DNA of 64,000 nt from Rhabdornis inornatus (GCA_013397075.1 VWZS01005955.1:1-64000), one strand, 5' to 3'; counted from the stretch's first letter, positions 37,511 to 51,011 are shown. Program-made: numbers and translations. The notes: generated from the letters alone by a model not told the origin.

Positions 37511-38140
37511 TTAAAGATGTGCCTTGACGTATTGGAATCTTAAATCTCAGGTGCACTTCTTGGCGTCTTGTCAGGACTGGAAGTTCTTGTGCTTCCACCC
37601 TCCTCAGTGGACCACAGCTCTTAAGCAGCAGTGAATCCTAGAATTCCCACAAGCATCCCCTAAGAGATCTATCTTCTAAAAATGTGGGAAACAGAACCCT
37701 GTTCCCTGTTTGTGTTGATATTCTTCTCTTAGAAAAAAGTTTCAGTTACAACCTATTTCACTTTTCATTGATCACTTTTCCTGGCAGCCAAAGTGTCCAA
37801 CTTCTAATCAGTCTGTCATCTGTTAAAGCTTGCCAGGCTGTAATGAAGGATCCCCAAACTGCATTCTCCAGAGACATTTCTGTAGTGTTTATCTTCTAGT
37901 GTAATCCTAGTATTCAGCAAAAATTAAAGTTGATGGACTTTATGTTTGTTTCCCTTTGACTCATTCTTTATGATTGGCTTTTATTTACTGATATCCACAG
38001 AGCTGGATTTGTCATTTTTTTAAACACCTTCCAAGTATGGATTTGAGTTTGGATCAGGATGTAAACATAAGGAGGCAGGCAAAAGTGTAAATTCTTTTAC
38101 TCAGGGGTTTTTTTTGTGACTTTTTGCTTGTTTGTTTCGT

Positions 38141-38179
38141 TTTAATAACAAGAACAAGCATTTAATAACAAGAACAGCA
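38141..38179. repeat. 20-bp tandem duplication
   Basis: TTTAATAACAAGAACAAGCA is followed directly by a copy lacking one A. Confidence 0.9.
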
Positions 38180-41100
38180 TTTCAGAGTGGCAATATGGTT
38201 ATTAATGTCAGCCTATTACTCATCAGCCATTACAGACACTTTAATTCATATATTACAAGAGACCAGAGAAAAGAAAAAGCAAAAGTTATCAGAGGCATAA
38301 AGAACAGGTACTAAACTTCATGGATCTTGAATGGAATTACTTCAAATTAAAAAAAAATTCTGGTTTGTAATAGCAGCAAGGGCCTCTGTATCAATGCTTT
38401 TTAAAGCTAGATGGGGACATACTGCACCATCAGCTTTGTCAAAGGCCCTTATCGATACTTGATTTTTATTTGCCAAAGGCTCTTTAACATCCTTGATCTT
38501 TATTTGACAGATAAATGGCTCATACCTTGGTTCTTAATGCTTTGTTTCAAACTCTGAGAGAAGAGAGGGAAGTACAGCATGTTCTTTATTTTGCCTAATA
38601 TACATATAGAATACTTTGATCTGGTAAAAATATAGTCTCAAACAAATCTCTGCAAGGACCTTAATAAAGAGAGCTGACTCTAAGCATTGTCCTAAATTTC
38701 TCCAAGAAAAAAGGTCTCTATAGCAGCACCGAGCAATGCTGTCAGCTGAGCTGGGCTCAGCCTCTCTGCAGAGTAAGTGCTCTAAACCTGTGGAAAATGG
38801 CTCTTCTCCATTTAATTCTGCATCTGCACAATGTCCGAAGTTTGGTTAGACCTAATTAGCTGCCTTCTATGCAATTTATGTCAAGCAAGTAGTTAAAATT
38901 ACTGATTGTCTTATCTCAGCTTGGGCACTGGGATTGAAAGGGCTCTTGTTCTTTCCCAGGCAGGTTCTTAAAGTGTCTCTCCATGTTTAAGGTTCTGACT
39001 GGAGAGGTGTAGCTGGCACTCATCCTGATACTCGCTCATTTCTGTAACTTGTTTTTCTGTGTGCAGGTGTGCGCTTGCTCTTTAAACGGCATATAATCAC
39101 TATATTTTGACTGCCATAATTAGGTCTTTTAGAATATGAAAATTCCTTTCAACTCAGCATGAGGAATCTGGCAATTTCTTGCTGAGAAGGCTGGAGCTGG
39201 CTGTGAGGCTCCCGCCATGAACAATGACTTCTCTGAATTTACGAGTACTGTAATTCTTGCAGGTTGTTACTGTCCTTTACATACTCTAACATTGTTTAAA
39301 TATTAGTCACAGAAACGATGCTGTCTAGCTTATCGTTTGTCTTCTGCCAGCTCTTGCTTATTTTTCTTTTTTTTTCCTTATTGTGTCTTAGTTGATCTCA
39401 TCTTGGAAGGCCCAGTGCCATCTGAAAGCTGCTGCTGTGAAATAATTTTTCCACTTCAGAACATAGGGGGAAAAAAAGAGTGTGTGTGTATGTAGAAAAG
39501 ACATAGCTTAACGACTGCAGGGCTTCAAAAATGCCAAAAGTGATGATCTTCTGTTTGGAAGAAGTGAGTCTGAGTCATGGCTGACATTTCTCAGTAAAGC
39601 ATCTATTAGCACTAGTAAAGAGGCCTTGTGTGGGAGAGAGTTTTATTCCTGTAGGTTAGTGCTTAGGAATAAATTCTAGAGGCCAGTTAAAAATTGTGTT
39701 TGTTTGAAAATAGAGGATTAATAATAATTTTTAACCAAAAGTTAGATATTGCACCAAAGCACAATGCTGTCACTGATTTAGAAGAGGTGATGCCTTACTA
39801 AAGGGTACTATTAAGAAACCTTTTCACTGTGTATGAAATAGCATCGGTTTCTGTGAAGTTAGTTTATTGCAAAAATTCATTTGAATAAGCTTTGTTCACA
39901 ATTGTAATGTAGTTGTACAGAAGGGGTATTGTATATAAGACACTTGTGTATTTTTAATTTTACCTTGAGTCATAAAATGTGAATTTGTGTTGATGTAGTG
40001 ATATAGGTTGGGCATGAAAATGGCTGGGTTTGTGTGTTTTGCACGGTGGTAAGAGATGCTACTCTTCTGAATGTGCAAGGGTCAGCCAAGGATTCAGAGT
40101 ATGGAGATGCATAAGACTGACTGTCCCAACTGCTCCCTCAGTATTTGATTGGGACTTTTCACTTTCCTCCTTTGACACTGTTGAGTAACTGTCCTTTTCA
40201 TGTTAAGTTTTGCTCTGTTTCCTTCTCTTTTCTTTGAGCAATGTTACCATTATTTCTGTTCAGAAGAGACAGACCTCTTTTTCTCTGAGAAAGCAGCCAC
40301 AAAACTGCTGGATCTGAACACAAAGGATTTCCTTTTTTCATGAATGTTTCTGTAGATGATATCTAGCAACTGAAATAGAGAAAAAAGCCAAGGATCTGTG
40401 TAGTGTGTTCAACCAACACGTAGCAGCTGTATACAGGTGAGAATGGTCACAGTTCTGCTGTGATTTATGGCAAGAGCTGAACTGCACAAAGCCTGAATTG
40501 GTCTGGGAACTTTTATCCACACATTTGGAAAGAGATTTCTGGATATGATTGTGCAAACTGAATTAAACTTTTTTTTTTGACCTACTATTATGACACATTG
40601 ATCAAATAAGAAAACACTTTTTCCAGAGAGAAGTGCTCCAAGAGATTCTTGTACATGCTCTCGGTATTTTCTGATACAAACTCAATGGAAAGGCCTTCAG
40701 TTCCTCTGTAGTATGTCAAAATAAAAAATTCATCTGTGGCTTTTGGAATAAATTTATATAAAACTGGTATCTGCTATTTATGGCCTTTCCATCTGATATT
40801 CTCCACAATATGGCTGAAAATATAAAAGTATTAAAAATTTTCAGAGTTTTATTCTGCTGTTCCAATTACTTTTCTGTGTGAGCATTCGTTAAGTTATAAG
40901 AAATATAGGACTAGGTTATACATAAAAATTTCCTTGCTGAGACAATGCTAAGCCTCTGATTTGATTATGCAACCAAATCTGGATTTTTTTCTTATTTATA
41001 TTTTTAAATTTTAGATGCAGTGGTATTAAAACATATTTTTAAATGAGTCTTTTATGCTTGAAGTCAAAGTTAATTATCTAGGGAAAAAAAACAGGGGTCC

Positions 41101-41574
41101 AAGAATTGGTTTTCTCTTCTGAAGTCTCTTCACCTTTTCGTCATGAAACTCTTAGTGTCAAACCTTTGAAAATCAGGTCTTAAATATTCTTAGATGTGAT
41201 AGAAGTAGGAATGCCTGAAAAGCCTTTAACAGAGAAAAAATATTTCAGTTGAAGTTTAGGTGTATATCTTGAACATGAAGTTACTTGGATTTGTTATTTC
41301 GTATAGCTGTACTGATATGAAGCCACTGCTAAGAGGTATACTGCTGCAAACCTTTAAGGCAGGCAAGATCATCTGTCTGCCCTAGTTATGGTTATTTCAG
41401 CCTTAAAGTGGAGTAAATTTAACTTATTAATACAAAGTGGCAGAATTGCTACTGCTGAATTCTTGCTAATTCACGCCCAAAAAAGGCTTAAAGAACGAAG
41501 ACTAAGCAGTCCAAACAAGTGCAAAATTCTTTAATCTGCACAGGTAGGTCTCAAATCTCTTGAGGATAACTAGT

Positions 41575-41705
41575 TTTTAAGGGATTTGGTTGTTTGGGTT
41601 TTTCGTGGGGGTTGTTTTTTGTTGTTATTTTTTGAGGGAGGTGGGGTTTTGGGGGTCGTGTAGGTTTTTTTTTAGAGAGGGGGTTTTATTTGGGTTTTTT
41701 AGGGC
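41575..41705. repeat. G/T-rich tract with possible G-quadruplex runs
   Basis: The + strand is nearly free of C and contains G-runs at 41607-41611, 41636-41638, 41643-41646, 41651-41655 and 41679-41683, separated by T-rich spacers. The opposite strand is A/C-rich, like the tracts at 32.7 and 45.6 kb. Confidence 0.75.
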
Positions 41706-44603
41706 AACTCTTGATTCCTGTCTTCTCAGACCTTAAAAGTTGACATAAACTGGCACTGATGTTAAAGAACATGAGCCCCTTCTTCATGTTTAAACGAGTA
41801 CTTGTGGGGCCATGGAATGGGTGAGATCTGGGAGTTGATGAGGATTTAAAAACTTGACAAATATCCAAAGTTTTTTACATTATTTTAGGACAGCTCCCAT
41901 ATCCTGCTTCCTGAACGTGTGTGCCAGGAGAAGCAGCTGTGCAGGAAGATGACACAAAAGGCTGTGCATTATCCTTCTGCTGATAGTATTGACTTAGGCT
42001 CATGTAAGCTTTAAAGTGCCTAATGTGTGCATTGAATTGGAAATTACCTTCCTGGAAGAAAATGGAAGAATTATAGTTATCTAAAATCAGAAGGGTCGAG
42101 AATCCCTGAAGATCAAATAATTCATTCTAAAGGTTTTCTCCAGCCAAGAAAGCTGAAAAGGTCATGGGGAAGAGCAAATTGAGATTTTAAAACCTGCTTT
42201 TTGGGAATTTGAGATATTTAGAATGGGATATTCACATTTAGCACTGGATCCAGTTTTTTTCTGAGTTCTTATACTACAGAAAATACTTCCTTTTGAAATG
42301 GATTCAGTATCAATATTTTGAGACCAGTGCTGTTGTCTGTGACAGGTCTCCTGCTCAGCATATGATTGGTAATCCACTTCCTCTCCCTCATCAGAAACTT
42401 TTATGAAGCTCTTTTTATGAAATGTAATAAACATTATCCTTATAATGGATAATTTTTTAAATAAAAAAAAAACTTTTCAAAGCTTCCTGTATAACAAAGC
42501 TTACAATTTTCTGTAGAAGGCTTCATGCACTGAGAATTATAGAGGACTAATCTATGTAGAGTAGTTAATTTTTTTATTTGTGCGTAGCACTAGATTTGCT
42601 AAAAATATGGTTTAAAGTTCTTGTAACATGGTGAATTTGACTTAAATTTGTCAAGTTGCTTACAATATGTTTACAGTATGTTAACTTGTTTACAAATATT
42701 TCCTGTACGAGGGGAAAAGGTGATGTGTTTATATGCTGATGTTAGGTAGAGTGCTCAAGGAATTCCCTCACTGATGCCAAGGAAAATAGGTGTGTTTTCT
42801 TGAGACTGCAAGTAAATCAGAAGCAGGCATGATGGAAGCAATGATTTTAGTGACCTGTGCAAACTGCGTGATGCAGGCAAAAGCACATGACTGCTTGTCA
42901 GGTACTCTGGTCAATTATGACTGGATGATTTTGCTCTCTTAGTCATCTCCCCCCTCTTCCACTTGCCAGTTCTCTCCCTACCACTTTTGTCTTCTCCAAA
43001 GTAGATATTTACTCTTTTCCCGTTGGTCCTGATTTTTTATGGGTTTGACACCTTTGGTATTTCAGATATCATTGCCCAGGAAATTTCTGCCAAGGTTAAC
43101 AATTCCCATAGGCTGGTACCCCTGTTTGGTTGTTACATTGTGTTTGTTTCTGCTATTTCTCAGGGTGTTGTTAAGTTAGTGTATCCTCAGGGTTACCTTT
43201 GCATGCATATTACTATCTCTTTGATGTGAGGATGCTGTGGCAGTGTCATGTTCTTAACTTGCTGGTACAGCTGTACATTCAGGGTGGACTATTTATTTGC
43301 ATCCTTCAACAGTTTCAGTGGCCAGTCTTTGGAGAATGTGCCCAAAGGCAATGCTGCCTTTTGTGAATGCAGTGGATAAAACATGCAGCAAGATAACAAG
43401 CTTGGGTTTTTAATCTATCTTGAGGGAGTTTGTATCTCTTAATGCTGTGGGAAATGCACTGCCTCAATGTGGTAAGATATTTGGAGTCACCCACATTGTT
43501 TTACTTCCCAGAAACAAGTGCTCTATGATCTAGATGGAATCTAGAGGATTGAAGTATACAGATAGGTACTTGGTGGTACTTCCCACACTGACTGTGAAGA
43601 GGAAAACGCATTACAAGCACAATCCTAGGTGTCTCTCACCAACAGTAATCTTCTGCTACAAAAAAGGAAATTCCAGGGGCCAGATAGCAGGAGTTACAAT
43701 ATACAAAAAAAATACAAAGAAGCTTGAATGTGTCTAATCTGGACCCAAAGTGTTTGGTGCTTTTGTAGTAATTTAGTAATCTGCATATACCTATCTGTAG
43801 AGACTTAAAAATGGAGACAATGCAGAGATTTGAGTCTCGTAGGGTGCATTCAGAACAGTGCAGAAGTGGCAAAAAACTGCACAAAGAAACAGCCAAAGAT
43901 GCACATGCATTTGTCTTCATCTCGAGTGATAGAAGAAAAGGTGTCAACAAAGCGCAAGTCAATGGCTCTTGTGTTTAGTTCTGGCTTATATGTGTGTTTA
44001 AAGATAATCAGTTCCAGCAAAGATAGAAGGTGAATTTAGATTCTCTCATTAAATTAAAATTATTTTATCCGTAGAAGCATATCTTCACTATAGAAATAGG
44101 GAAATGTGACTGTCAGTCTAAAAATGTCTATGGCTTAGGAATTACCTATATAAGAATAAGTGCAGTGGATATTATTCACCTATCCCTCTCTATAGGCATC
44201 TGTAATCAAGTGTTAAGGGAAGGAGGCTGTTCCAGAGAGTGGTTTAGTGCTTTCTCAGGTGTTTGGGTTTATTCTCTAAACATTTAGTGAGCATTTTAAG
44301 TAGCTATGAATCCTGGAAGGTAAATACTTCCCTTAATAGTCTTAATAATAAGACTTATTTCTCTGTTTTGGTCTTTTAATTTCTGAGTGTCCTTGTAAAA
44401 CTTAGAAAATTGGTACTCATCAGGACAGCAAAAGTGAATACACATTTGTTTGTGGGTTAATAATTGAACATTTATTTAAAACAATTTATTTAAAGTTTCA
44501 AACTATTTTGGCAGGGTGCTTTTGTTTAGTTGGTTTTGGTTTTTTGAGGGTTGTTTTAGTCCTTCTTCTTTTGGGATGTTTGGAGTAAAATACAAATAAT
44601 ACT

Positions 44604-44628
44604 TACACACACACACACACACACACAA
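44604..44628. repeat. (CA)n microsatellite
   Basis: About twelve uninterrupted CA units. Confidence 0.95.
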
Positions 44629-45593
44629 ACACATAGATCTAGCCATTAAGTGACTCAAGAGTTTGGAACTGCAGTGTAGAGAAATTAAGTTTATAATGCA
44701 CTTTAAAATTAAATTAGTCCTTTCCTGTTCAGTTATAACAATGATAAATCAGTCATGTCTTGTCCTGCCCATCTGTGCCAAGGAAATTCTTGGAATTCAA
44801 GGAAAAGCTTCCAGATCTGTTCTCAGCTTTGAAGTAAAGCAATTAAGACTCCAGCATAGGTGCTTTCACATCGGTCACATTAAGGAAAGGTCGAAAACAA
44901 AAAATCATTAATACTTAAGAAGGGTACTGCTGTGGGGGATTCCTTGAGAGCTGATAAGCAAGGGAGAATATTGTGACCACTGTTTTTCACCAGGCTGGCA
45001 GTACTGAAACTCATGATACCTCTTAATTCACTCTGTATACCTGAGGGATAATTAATTCCTTGGAAATATATTTTGTCCTGAAATCTTTTGGCATTAATAT
45101 AAGGAATGTTCTACTGATAAACAAAAAAAGTGTGTGAATTACTGTTATTCCCATCTGGTGCTAGACTATTTTCTAAAGGTGGTAAAGTAAGTTTTCTAAA
45201 GAAAAATAAGACCCAAACAAAATAGATGATTTCTGCTAGTCCTTTCAAAGTTCTTAAATCCTTGATGTAATTATTGTGAGGAAACCTCAAAGGTAATCTC
45301 AGCAATGCATCTCTTTGCAGGTGTTGGGTGCAGAGCATTAGTAGCATGGTTTTTAGCTTTCAAATGTTGTTCTGCAGACATTATTTCATGAGAAGTTGGT
45401 ACACACTGTCATCCCCCATGGTGTGTTTGCAGATACATTTCATGCCTGCTTCCTGCTCATTCGGATAAGGATTGTGCCTGCCGTTGGTACCTTGAATCTT
45501 GTACCAGTTCCACTGTTCTTGGAGGAAAGAAAATATAAAACCCGCAATGGCAATGATATAAATAATTCTTTCAATAAATTTAAAATTATAGAA

Positions 45594-45712
45594 AACCCCC
45601 AGCAACCAAAAAACAAACATCTATACAAAACCCAAGCAAAAAACAGCCACCAAAATACCCCAAAAATCTCTCAAAACACAAAAACCCAATCCCAAACTTT
45701 CCCAAAGACATA
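45594..45712. repeat. A/C-rich tract
   Basis: Runs of A and C dominate (CCCCCAGCAACC, CAAAACCC, CAAAATACCCC), with almost no G on the + strand. Confidence 0.8.
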
Positions 45713-46455
45713 TCTAAGCTAGTTGATTACTGAAGGCAATTACTTGGTATACTGGAAGGTTTGTTGTGTTAGATTGTTCCCAAAAGCTGTTGCTTTCAAG
45801 ACTTTCAGGGCTATCCACTTCCCTATCTACTGTATTTAGTTTGGTTTTTGAGGCACATGTTGTCTGGTGCTGCTGGTCTGCTTTGTCACTCATTCATTTC
45901 TACACATGCACCTTTCTGTTTTCTCTGTGTTTCTCATGACTAAAAGGTACTTCATATAATTACCCATAAAGCTACCCTATAATCATATTTCAAACCCTGT
46001 CTTCAGTTCTCTGTCAGGATGCCTGTAAAAAAAAGGTAACTTTTTCTCACAGAACCAAGAACACTGCTTATTAAACTGGTGTCTTCCTGATCTTATAATT
46101 CCCTGATCATCTGCTTCTTGTCTTATAGATTGTAATTCTTAAATGTGAAAGATTTGTGCAATATGTAGCATATTTAGTTCTTTGTTTATTAACAGAGTTT
46201 TATAGTATTATGAGAGTATAACTGACTAAAAATAATCCAAATTTCTACAGTGTTCCTTGCTTTGTCTCATATGCTAAATGCACAAGCCCTTTGGAAGCTA
46301 CATCATGATTTCAAACTCCTCCCATGCAAACTGACAAGCCACATAGTTAAGAAAAGGGCTTGCTTCACCATAGGTCATATAGTCTGATGCTTTTGTCAAC
46401 AACAAATAAATTTATTACATCATTTGGTATAAATAAGGCTTGAATCAAATAGGTG

Positions 46456-46505
46456 TTGCATTCCTGGTTACTTTGGCAATTTGCATTCCTGGTTACTGTG
46501 GGCAA
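46456..46505. repeat. 25-bp tandem duplication
   Basis: TTGCATTCCTGGTTACTTTG is repeated at 46481 with one or two differences (ACTGTGGG in place of ACTTTGG). Confidence 0.88.
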
Positions 46506-47173
46506 CAGTATGGCTGCTGTGTCCTTACATGTCTTGACTATTTCTGATTTTCTTGCCATTTCTGATTTGGATGTGTAAATATTGCAAATTCCTGATATTG
46601 ATGAATTCTAGCATGTACAGATGAATTCAGCCCTGCCTTTAGAAGTCATGATTCAAAATATGACATTGTTAGTTAAAAAAAAAAAAATGTTATATTCATA
46701 GCTAAGGCTTGGTTTGTTCTGTGTAACACCTTACTGTAGAATTAAGTATGTGCAATTATAGAATGTAGACAATTTAAATCTCATTAAACTGCTGTTTTGC
46801 TGACATGGCATGTTCTAGATTGGCTTGACCCACAGGGTGAAGTATGCACCCAGTTTGCATTTCTCTGTTGTTGGCCTTAATATTAATACCCACAACAGCA
46901 TGTGTAAAATACTTCTGAAAGAACACAGGCCACAGTTGATCCATTATAAAAGCACATGAAACAGAAAAATATTACAGAAATTCTCTTTTCTTCCACTGCT
47001 AAAAGTAATTCTTTATTTCACTGTGTTTATGAAGGAGAATTGATACTAATCTGTCTGAAGTGTCTCAGAACACGCTTTTTCCTCTTGCTACAATGTAACT
47101 TTCAGCAGAGTATGTAATGTATTTGTGTATAAGTTTGTGAGGACTTGAAGAATAACCTACCTGGTAAGTGATA

Positions 47174-47219
47174 GAAGAACAAGAATCTTTGGTCTCGAAG
47201 AACAAGAATCTTGGGTCTC
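47174..47219. repeat. 23-bp tandem duplication
   Basis: GAAGAACAAGAATCTTTGG plus TCTC is followed immediately by a copy with one T-to-G change. Confidence 0.92.
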
Positions 47220-48890
47220 AACTGCATTAATTTCCTCAGGGTTGCTGAGTAATTACCTAAGTGTGAGCGTTCTGTTGTTATATCAGGCTTCTAGTAAATT
47301 AATGTGATCACACTCCTCAGAGTTTGGCCAAAATTTTGCCATGGAGATACTCTATGTTCTTGTGCCAAAGTTGTAGACTCGGCATAATTAAGTCCAGAGT
47401 AACATATGGCCAACTTGCTGTTGGTATTTTAAACCCCTCTGTATTAGAAACATCCATGGGAAAATTCCTGAGCACAGGAATACCAGTTAATTGAAATACC
47501 AGAACCTGTATTTTTGTCTATGGGCTATAGTAAACAGCATATATGATACAATTCTGTGCTACAGTATCCTCAGCTATTTAGCCAAAATATCCACCAAAGC
47601 AGCATTGGATGTTTAGATAATGTTTCATCAGGCTACAAATGGATTTGATGGCTAAGTACATGCTAAGGTGAAAGATCAATTGAAACAGATTAATTCAATT
47701 TCCATGTTACCAAATACCTTAGAAATTAATCTTGTATGTGTTTATCTGTCACCGTAAAATGTTACTAATCCCTAGAAAATGCCACTATCTCAAAAGTTAC
47801 TATTTTTTTAGAAAGAGGTAAACTATTTTCTTTCTTAGATTTACACTAAAAAAGGGAAATCTCTATACTTCACCTTTTACACCATGTCACCTGAAATAGG
47901 AAGTCTCCATTTTTTGCTAAGTAATGTTATTAACAACTTTAGAAACTGTTAGTTGGTATGGTCAAATCAAATAATTCTTTTAATCACAATTAAATAATTG
48001 TTACAATAGTGGAATATTGTGGTCTGGCATATGTTAGGGTGTTGATTGACATGATCATGTGTTTGTATAGATACTATTCCCTATAGTACAGTAAATTCTT
48101 CAGGTGCAGAATTCATTAAATGATAGGGTAATTGAGTCTCAGCAGTATTTAGAGAGTGTGAAAAAGTAAATGTAAAATTTTCATGGCTGCTCACTAGGGA
48201 TTTTTTGTCCTGTATCCTAATGATCAGCTGATATTTATGTGACTCACCAGGGTTACTACTGATTGCTGACAGGTTTCCAGATGATAGTTTGCTCCTACTT
48301 AAAGCACCTTATTATTACAATTTACATGCTTTTAGCATGACTTTCAAATCCTAAGCTGTGTAGGTCTGTCAATAAGCAAAAACATTTGGTATATTTTGAG
48401 ATATAATGCACCCAGAAACCCCTGAAAGTATATTCAAAATGAGGTATTCTTTTCTGTACCAGCAAAGGTAATTTTATGACATGACTCATTTGCTAGGACT
48501 GCCACTGCAGAGGCAGCAGACTCTGTGCCTCCTGTATGATGCTGGAGTTGCTTCGTGAGTAGAGGAATATAAGACCTACCAGTGAGTGATATGTGTACAG
48601 TGGAGTCTGTGCTCAGTAACTGCAAGCCTCTGGTAGCAACTCCTCATTCTCATCAGGTCTCTTCAATATATCCTGCTCTTTCTTATTATGAGACTTGTTT
48701 TCTTATTCACAGCCTTCAGGGAACAGAGGGAAGGAATAGATTATTTTGTGTATGTGTGACAAAGAGAGACACCTTTCATTTTCCTACATTTTAACACCTG
48801 TAAAAGGCAAACATTCCAGGGTGGGAGAATACCACAAACCCCACATTTTTTACTCAGGAGAGGAGATCACTTATAAGATATATTTGTTTG

Positions 48891-48967
48891 CATCCTTCCA
48901 ATATTCTAGGTCTCAGATGTAAAAAAGATTCTTTTTTACATCTGAGACCTAGAATATTGGAAGGATG
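48891..48967. repeat. Perfect 38-bp inverted repeat with 1-nt centre
   Basis: The left arm at 48891-48928 starts CATCCTTCCAATATTC and ends GTAAAAAAGA. The right arm at 48930-48967 is its exact reverse complement, with a single T at 48929 between them. Matching stops on both sides at the arm ends. A transcript would fold into a perfect 36-38-bp hairpin. Long perfect palindromes are unstable in replication, so this is either recent or an assembly or library foldback artefact. Confidence 0.97.
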
Positions 48968-49551
48968 TGCCACAAAATACTGGGTGGACCTCTAATATTT
49001 TTCTAAGCGTAAGACTGAGGTCTCTCCTGTGAAAGTCTCTTTTTTGTGAGAGCGCTTGACAGAGATGACTATATGTAGCATTCAAAATGTGAAAAGAAAT
49101 CCAGAAGTCATCCCTCTTGAGATCACCTTGATGCAACTCAAAATATATATCTACCTTAAATTTAATGGAAGCAACAGTAACACTGTCAAAGTGCTTCATT
49201 CTCTTGAAAATGAAATGGGAGGGGTAGTAACCTTGGACTTCGGGTTTTATGACAATATTTTAGATTTGGATTTGAGTTTTGGGTTTGTGTCAGACTTATT
49301 TTTGTTTGGTGTGTTTTGTGTGTGTCTTGCTTTCCTCTTGGAAGAAATAATAGGTAAACTTGGGACTGGCAAACTTGGAATATCTCATTCTTGAATATTC
49401 TTGAAAGGGTTTCTTTCATATAATACAGCTTGCAGGGCTACTTCCAAAAAAATAAAAGGCCTTAAATGTCTTCCATTTTGTATGTCAAAAAATGGTAATG
49501 AACTCTTGCTGCAGTGTGAGGAGATGGTAGGTTGCTGCAACCTCCTTGAAG
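48968..49551. other. AT-rich DNA without recognised genes
   Basis: Only short open frames without family resemblance. Confidence 0.5.
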
Positions 49552-50025
49552 TGTCCCCACGAGGAGAGCGCTCCACCAAGCACACAGAAAACACCACACT
49601 CACACACAACAGCTGATTATCTAAAGTGGCAGAAGCAGGAAGGGTCTTTGTATAGGTTCCCAGCAGTTGTTTATTTCACCTACACACTGAAAGGGTCCAA
49701 AGACAAAGACAAAGAGATGTAGAGGGTCCAGGATTATATACTGCTACAAGGGAGCAGAGCCAACAGCAACAACCAATCACCTGAAAGTATGGGTGGGAAA
49801 AGGATTACAGTGACCAATAGGGAAACACAAGCGTAAACAGACAGGCGTATAGACTAATGAGGATACAAAGAAACTGCTAAAACCTTGACCATATATGGCT
49901 AACAGGGGGTTGAACAGCCAATGGGCCATTAGGGGGAGTGGCACTGGGGTTGATTGACAACATGTCACAGGAGTCCATGGGAAAGGTTAAAGTTTAGGGG
50001 CATTTTCTTCCAGGGCATAGCCCCA
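49552..50025 (-). mobile_element. Probable solo LTR, antisense (about 474 bp)
   Basis: Read on the - strand it ends CGTGGGGACA (plus 49552). It has AATAAA at plus 49670-49675 and a TATATAAT box at plus about 49732-49740, in correct promoter-then-poly(A) order and spacing. A start at 50025 (TGGGGCTATG on the - strand) gives TG...CA ends and 5-base flanks TGAAG and GGAAG with one mismatch. The promoter and poly(A) layout and the left end are fairly convincing; the right boundary is tentative. Several CCAAT motifs on the + strand lie in the U3-like part. Confidence 0.6.
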
Positions 50026-50030
50026 GGAAG

Positions 50031-51006
50031 TCTGCTAGCAGGCCCACAGGCTTCCACGAACTCTGTACTAGCAAAATGGGCTAACCAAATTTGTGTAGCT
50101 AAAGTTAATGCCAGGTGACATAAAAATTATATTACTTAATTTTATTCTGTGCAGGGAAGACAGAGTTGGCATTAAGTCATATGATATTGTTTGGCCATCT
50201 CTCTGCATTTGTTTTTGCCCCTCTTCTCCATCCCACCTGTACCAGTACCTGCCAGGGAAACATTCTAGTCCATTGGATTAGTTTGGTTTTAAAGCAATTC
50301 AGGACAGGTTAAAAGACTCAGACCTGTCTGATCAGTTTCCATGACTGAACAGGTAAATATTCTATTGTTTTTTTCAGCCAAAAGTTATTCAAAATAGAAA
50401 AACTAATTTAGACTGTATCCAAATTAACCCAAATAATTCTGGAACAGCCTTATTAGGAAGCAAGTCAAGATACAACTGTGCCAATAGATCTTAGGAGGAT
50501 GTACCTTCAACCAAGGGAGATGGTGGGAAGCAGGTAGGGACAATGATGAGTGTCCAATTAACATATCTTGGTAGAAAGCGTTAAGCATTCAATTATTAGT
50601 CATTTCTGGTAATAGATGAGAGGCAGATGGACTTCTGTGATGGGAGTTAGTGCCCCAGACTACTGGCTTGATTTGCAATAACAGGAGTAAAAATATGAGC
50701 TATTTAATCCCTGATTGCAGTACAATTACAAAGAAACAAATTAGTCATAATGGATGCTAGTACACTGTAGCTGATGAAGAACTTTCAGTTGAAGATTTTA
50801 TGTTCTCTGCAGTCAGGAATGGGATCCCACTTTACCAATGGCATTTATGCTCTGAAACTCTGAGTGCATCTCTAATAGTCAAAAAGAAGGGACAAATGAG
50901 AAGGAGTGAGGGCTTTTTGGTGTAGATGTTTTCTTAGCAGTACTCTGTTGCTGTCATCATTGAGCTATAAAAGAAAGAAATAGCTGTAACAATCAGATTT
51001 TGGAAT
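50031..51006. other. AT-rich DNA without recognised genes
   Basis: No gene or repeat recognised. Confidence 0.5.
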
Positions 51007-51011
51007 ATAAG

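Larger units (their letters stand above)
31166..48890. other. Long AT-rich stretch without recognised genes
   Basis: About 17.7 kb with no recognisable exon, RNA gene or large repeat. Open frames stay under 110 codons and have no family resemblance. It contains microsatellites (37474, 44604), A/C- or G/T-rich tracts (32655, 41575, 45594) and several 20-25-base tandem duplications. An intron or intergenic desert is the simplest reading. Confidence 0.55.

Noticed and set aside
37474..44628. Microsatellites as CRISPR-like arrays
   Set aside because: Units of 2-4 bases without spacers; ordinary microsatellites in a vertebrate genome.
48891..48967. Palindrome as a microRNA precursor
   Set aside because: There is almost no loop and no mismatch in the stem, unlike typical pre-miRNA hairpins; artefact or recent foldback is likelier.
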